NCBI GenBank assembly: GCA_977006965.1
Contig: OZ345355.1
Span: forward strand, 1,426,001-1,490,000
Source: Phymatolithon calcareum
Taxonomy: Eukaryota > Rhodophyta > Florideophyceae > Hapalidiales
Length of the DNA stretch: 64,000 nucleotides
Direction: 5' to 3'
Below are positions 61,569 through 64,000 of this stretch, piece by piece. The position numbers and the translations under genes were made by a program. Under the pieces are notes generated by a model. It saw nothing but the letters and a program-made list of their open reading frames with translations. It ran no database searches and was not told the DNA's origin. Each line of letters begins with the position of its first letter. Positions within the stretch are counted from its first letter, which is position 1.

Positions 61569-62178
61569 TTGACGAAAGGGTTAAGTGTACAGAAGTGTAT
61601 TCAGATATACAAGGCGCTAGTACAGCCACGCTGGGAGTACGCAATGCTCTTAACGCCCTGGTCAGAAGACGTACAAAATGCCGTCAAGGAAGTAGAAGCA
61701 ACATTATTCAACCAAGTATTCGGGCCACTGGGCCCGAGGAAGGACGGATAGGCTACGCCTCCTGCACCGGATCCAGACGGCCCCACATCGACGAGAAATC
61801 TTGGCCTTCAAAATGCTGAGAAGGAACAAGCCGAAAGAACGTATGTATTCAAATGGAGCGCCTGAAAGCAGAAACAACCATGAATGGCAGTACACAAGGA
61901 AAGATATCGCTGCGATGGAGACCAGAGCGCCGTTTGGTGAAGCTGTAAAGCATATCCAAACAAACCAGTCTTCGCTAACACTTCGATCAAAATTTCTGGT
62001 AATGGAAGGAGACCGCGGAGGATTCCCACAGATGGCAACAACAAGTATGGCTGAAGAATTCGGCACCAGAGCCAGAGATCATATGGAGACCCTTGAACGC
62101 ACGCTACCACGGTACGGCCTCGAAGGAGAAAAACGACTGGAAGCAGAAAAGGCACTAGATTAGCCTTCACTATTTAGC
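61569..62178 (+). mobile_element. LINE thumb and C-terminal region, plus strand
   Basis: VQKCIQIYKALVQPRWEYAM (thumb), then IAAMETRAPFGEAVKHIQTN and FGTRARDHMETLERTLPRYG, ending EKALD with a stop at 62161. Same C-terminal module as 49620-50150. Head-to-head with the preceding minus-strand LINE. Its 3' end is cut by retroposon D4. Confidence 0.7.
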
Positions 62179-62190
62179 AAAACACTCATA

Positions 62191-62795
62191 CCAGGGACTT
62201 GGCGAATCGAGAACTTGCCACACTTGAAATGCCAGACCCAAGCCCGCCGTTGCAAGATTTCGAGAAAATCTTGCGAATTTAAGCGGATTTGATACAGGCC
62301 GGCTATCATACCGGTCCGGCCCGTTCACCTGTGCGTCACAGATAGGAACCAAGAGCTCAGTCAGGATTTTTTCCCCGCTACAGTGCAGGGTTTTTTTTGA
62401 ACTTGCAAGAGCTGTGATCCGGCCTCCCCATGGGAGAAGACTATCACCTTCTGGTAGTATGGTAGTACATGGATTCTGCCCTGAGTGGTGTGCCGCAACG
62501 CTCAAGGAAGCTGGGAGAGAAGACAGAAGAAGATGAAAGAAGGCAGCGAGATGACTAGCTACCGTGAGCGTCCTAAATGGTTTCCAACCCGGGGCATCCC
62601 TTTGAAGGACGGCGACTGAAGATTGGCTATGTAGCGATATAGATGTTAAGCTTCCCCAAGGTCTGCACATTGTGCAGCTTGGGCAGCTGTTGTGACATCA
62701 AGTACCACTCGTATATGTTAAGTCTACTGGAGCCGTAAGGATGTGGAGTTGTTTACCAGCTCTGATAAATCCCGCAATAAAAGAAAGAAAGAAAG
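62191..62795 (+). mobile_element. Retroposon D copy 4, 12-bp TSD
   Basis: 605 bp between exact duplications AAAACACTCATA (62179-62190 and 62796-62807). Begins inside the D ORF (LANRELATLEMPDPSPPLQD) and ends CCCGCAATAAAAGAAAGAAA. About 98% identical to 18757-19352 by eye, so young. Confidence 0.93.
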
Positions 62796-62962
62796 AAAAC
62801 ACTCATAGAACGCATGTAGAAAGATGAATGCCCGTATTGATTCGCAGAAGGCAAGGTAAAAGCGGTCGAGTCCAAGCACCAACAACCCCGTAGAGGACTG
62901 AAATAGGATTATCTTGAATCCGGAGTTTTCCGTCCGCTATTCTGGTGGGCGTGTCTTGAGCT

Positions 62963-63060
62963 GCACAAAGGTCGGTAGCATCAGAGGAAGCCCTACCCAT
63001 ATCTTTGGAAGTCTGTGGAGCTTTTTTTTTTAAAAAAAACCAAAAAAAATAAACTTGAAT
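62963..63060 (+). mobile_element. Retroposon I copy 3
   Basis: GAGCTGCACAAAGGTCGGTA ... AATAAACTTGAATTATAAAA with a T- and A-rich expansion in the tail. Confidence 0.75.
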
Positions 63061-63115
63061 TATAAAAAAGTAATGGTTGCACAATTGTCGAGCGTACAAA
63101 AATTTGTTTCCAAAT

Positions 63116-64000
63116 GAGGAAATTCGCTGCATGGACCGAAAAAGTTGGCAAAATTCGCTAAATCGGCACCCCTTGCAATAACTACTACTCGTTATGATAC
63201 ACAGAGCACTCCACAGAAATAAACTTATCAAAAAGATAATATTTATTTCATGCGCAACTCGCTATGCTTCAGCTCCTCGTCGCAAGTAGCATCTCCGTCA
63301 TCGCAGGCGGTGAGGTCAATTATCATGGACTGAGCCGCTTTGTCGATGTGTTTTCGCTTCACCTCAACAATATTGCGAATGTCCGGCCTGGCGTGTCTGC
63401 GAGAAGTGACCGTTGTTTCCGCACGAGGAGCCGTGACGGGACCTCATTTTGGACGGGAAGTAGGGCCTCTTGCGCTTGCGGTCCAGCTTAGCGACAAGGT
63501 CAAACGGACCAAATCATCCTGTACTAGCTGTTAACCAGTGACTGCAACACGAATGATGATGCCCTCGTGTTGCTTGGCCCACGTTATCAATAGCCATGCG
63601 TCCCACACCAGATCTTGTTTCATGGGTAGAATGCGGCTCGATGCTGCGCCAAGCGTCTAGAGCAGTACAAAAGTGCAATGACAACGTGGCTACATGGCCG
63701 CTGGTGCTCTTCAAAGTGGTGACAAGAGCATGTAGCGTGGTAGTCGCTGTTAACTACCACAGGGAATGCTGTCACTTGGCTGCTAACAACAAACCTCAGC
63801 ATGTCACTTTCGATGACCTCCGGCTCCACAAGCAGCTTCTCCGCTCAGAGGATTTTTCCTGGTGCTTCTTGCAGCAGCAAGGCGTGAGGAACTTGCCTGT
63901 CGATATGCCTTGCCAATAGACGTGTTGTGGGCGATTAAGAGGTTGACAACGTTTTCTTACTCCAGGGCAGTCACCTACACTTAGCACGAGCTCCTTCTTC
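63116..64000 (-). mobile_element. MULE, left terminus and transposase C-terminus with SWIM finger (runs off window)
   Basis: Starts GAGGAAATTCGCTGCATGG, the same terminus as the 948-bp MULE derivative at 7808-8755, and 63240-63320 matches its interior. The minus-strand frame 63829-63620 reads YHATCSCHHFEEHQRPCSHV, a CxCx(n)CxH SWIM zinc finger, as found near the C-terminus of MULE transposases. Further upstream coding is in broken frames (63987-63796). The catalytic DDE part would lie beyond 64000. Probably the coding relative that supplied the deletion derivative. Confidence 0.72.

Overview
The window looks like a transposon-choked stretch of a eukaryotic nuclear genome. Nothing in it is bacterial: there are no operons, no Shine-Dalgarno pattern and no rRNA or CRISPR. 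The convincing genes are single uninterrupted ORFs, each hundreds of bases from the next: a PH-domain AGC kinase, a secreted trypsin-like protease, two SLC6/SNF-type transporters, a C2H2 zinc-finger protein and a glycosylated membrane protein. Intron-poor genes in a sea of decayed LINE, SINE, hAT, MULE, piggyBac, Ty3 and tyrosine-recombinase elements suggest a red alga (florideophyte, Chondrus-like). That is inference at roughly even odds; other intron-poor protists are possible.

Layout. 0-6 kb: frameshifted Myb/SANT-like gene, MULE-type MITE, piggyBac relic, LINE reverse transcriptase scrap, short hAT-derived ORF. 6-9 kb: 407-aa membrane protein and a 948-bp MULE derivative. 9-18 kb: hAT relic and a long unrecognised broken gene on the minus strand. 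18-21 kb: retroposon D inserted in an older D, then two tRNA-derived SINE families. 21.2-24.1 kb: kinase and protease, the cleanest genic island. 24-39.5 kb and 50.8-56.4 kb: two direct copies of one three-gene block (gene U on minus, zinc-finger gene on plus, SNF transporter on minus). Copy 1 has swollen to about 14 kb by nested insertions; copy 2 is 5.6 kb and retains an open zinc-finger gene. 39.5-50.7 kb: LINE ends, a Ty3-type pol relic and hAT MITEs. 56.4-64 kb: palindromic and mariner-like MITEs, LINE scraps, and a MULE with a SWIM zinc finger running off the right edge.

The main value of the window is stratigraphy. Because the block is duplicated and several repeats are present as occupied and empty copies, many insertions can be delimited to the base with target-site duplications (TSDs). 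One locus is four layers deep: zinc-finger gene > LINE > hAT > piggyBac. Two SINE families each share the 3' tail of a different LINE family in the same window, which predicts two separate LINE/SINE partnerships. The oddest object is a head-to-head element with roughly 0.9-kb inverted arms, hairpin ends and a tyrosine-recombinase-like ORF at 33190-37061.

Limits. All homology is by eye from motifs and repeat-to-repeat comparison. Edges of decayed elements without TSDs are approximate. Family labels LINE-A/B/C/G, retroposons D/H/I/L, SINE-E/F and MITE K are names local to this annotation.
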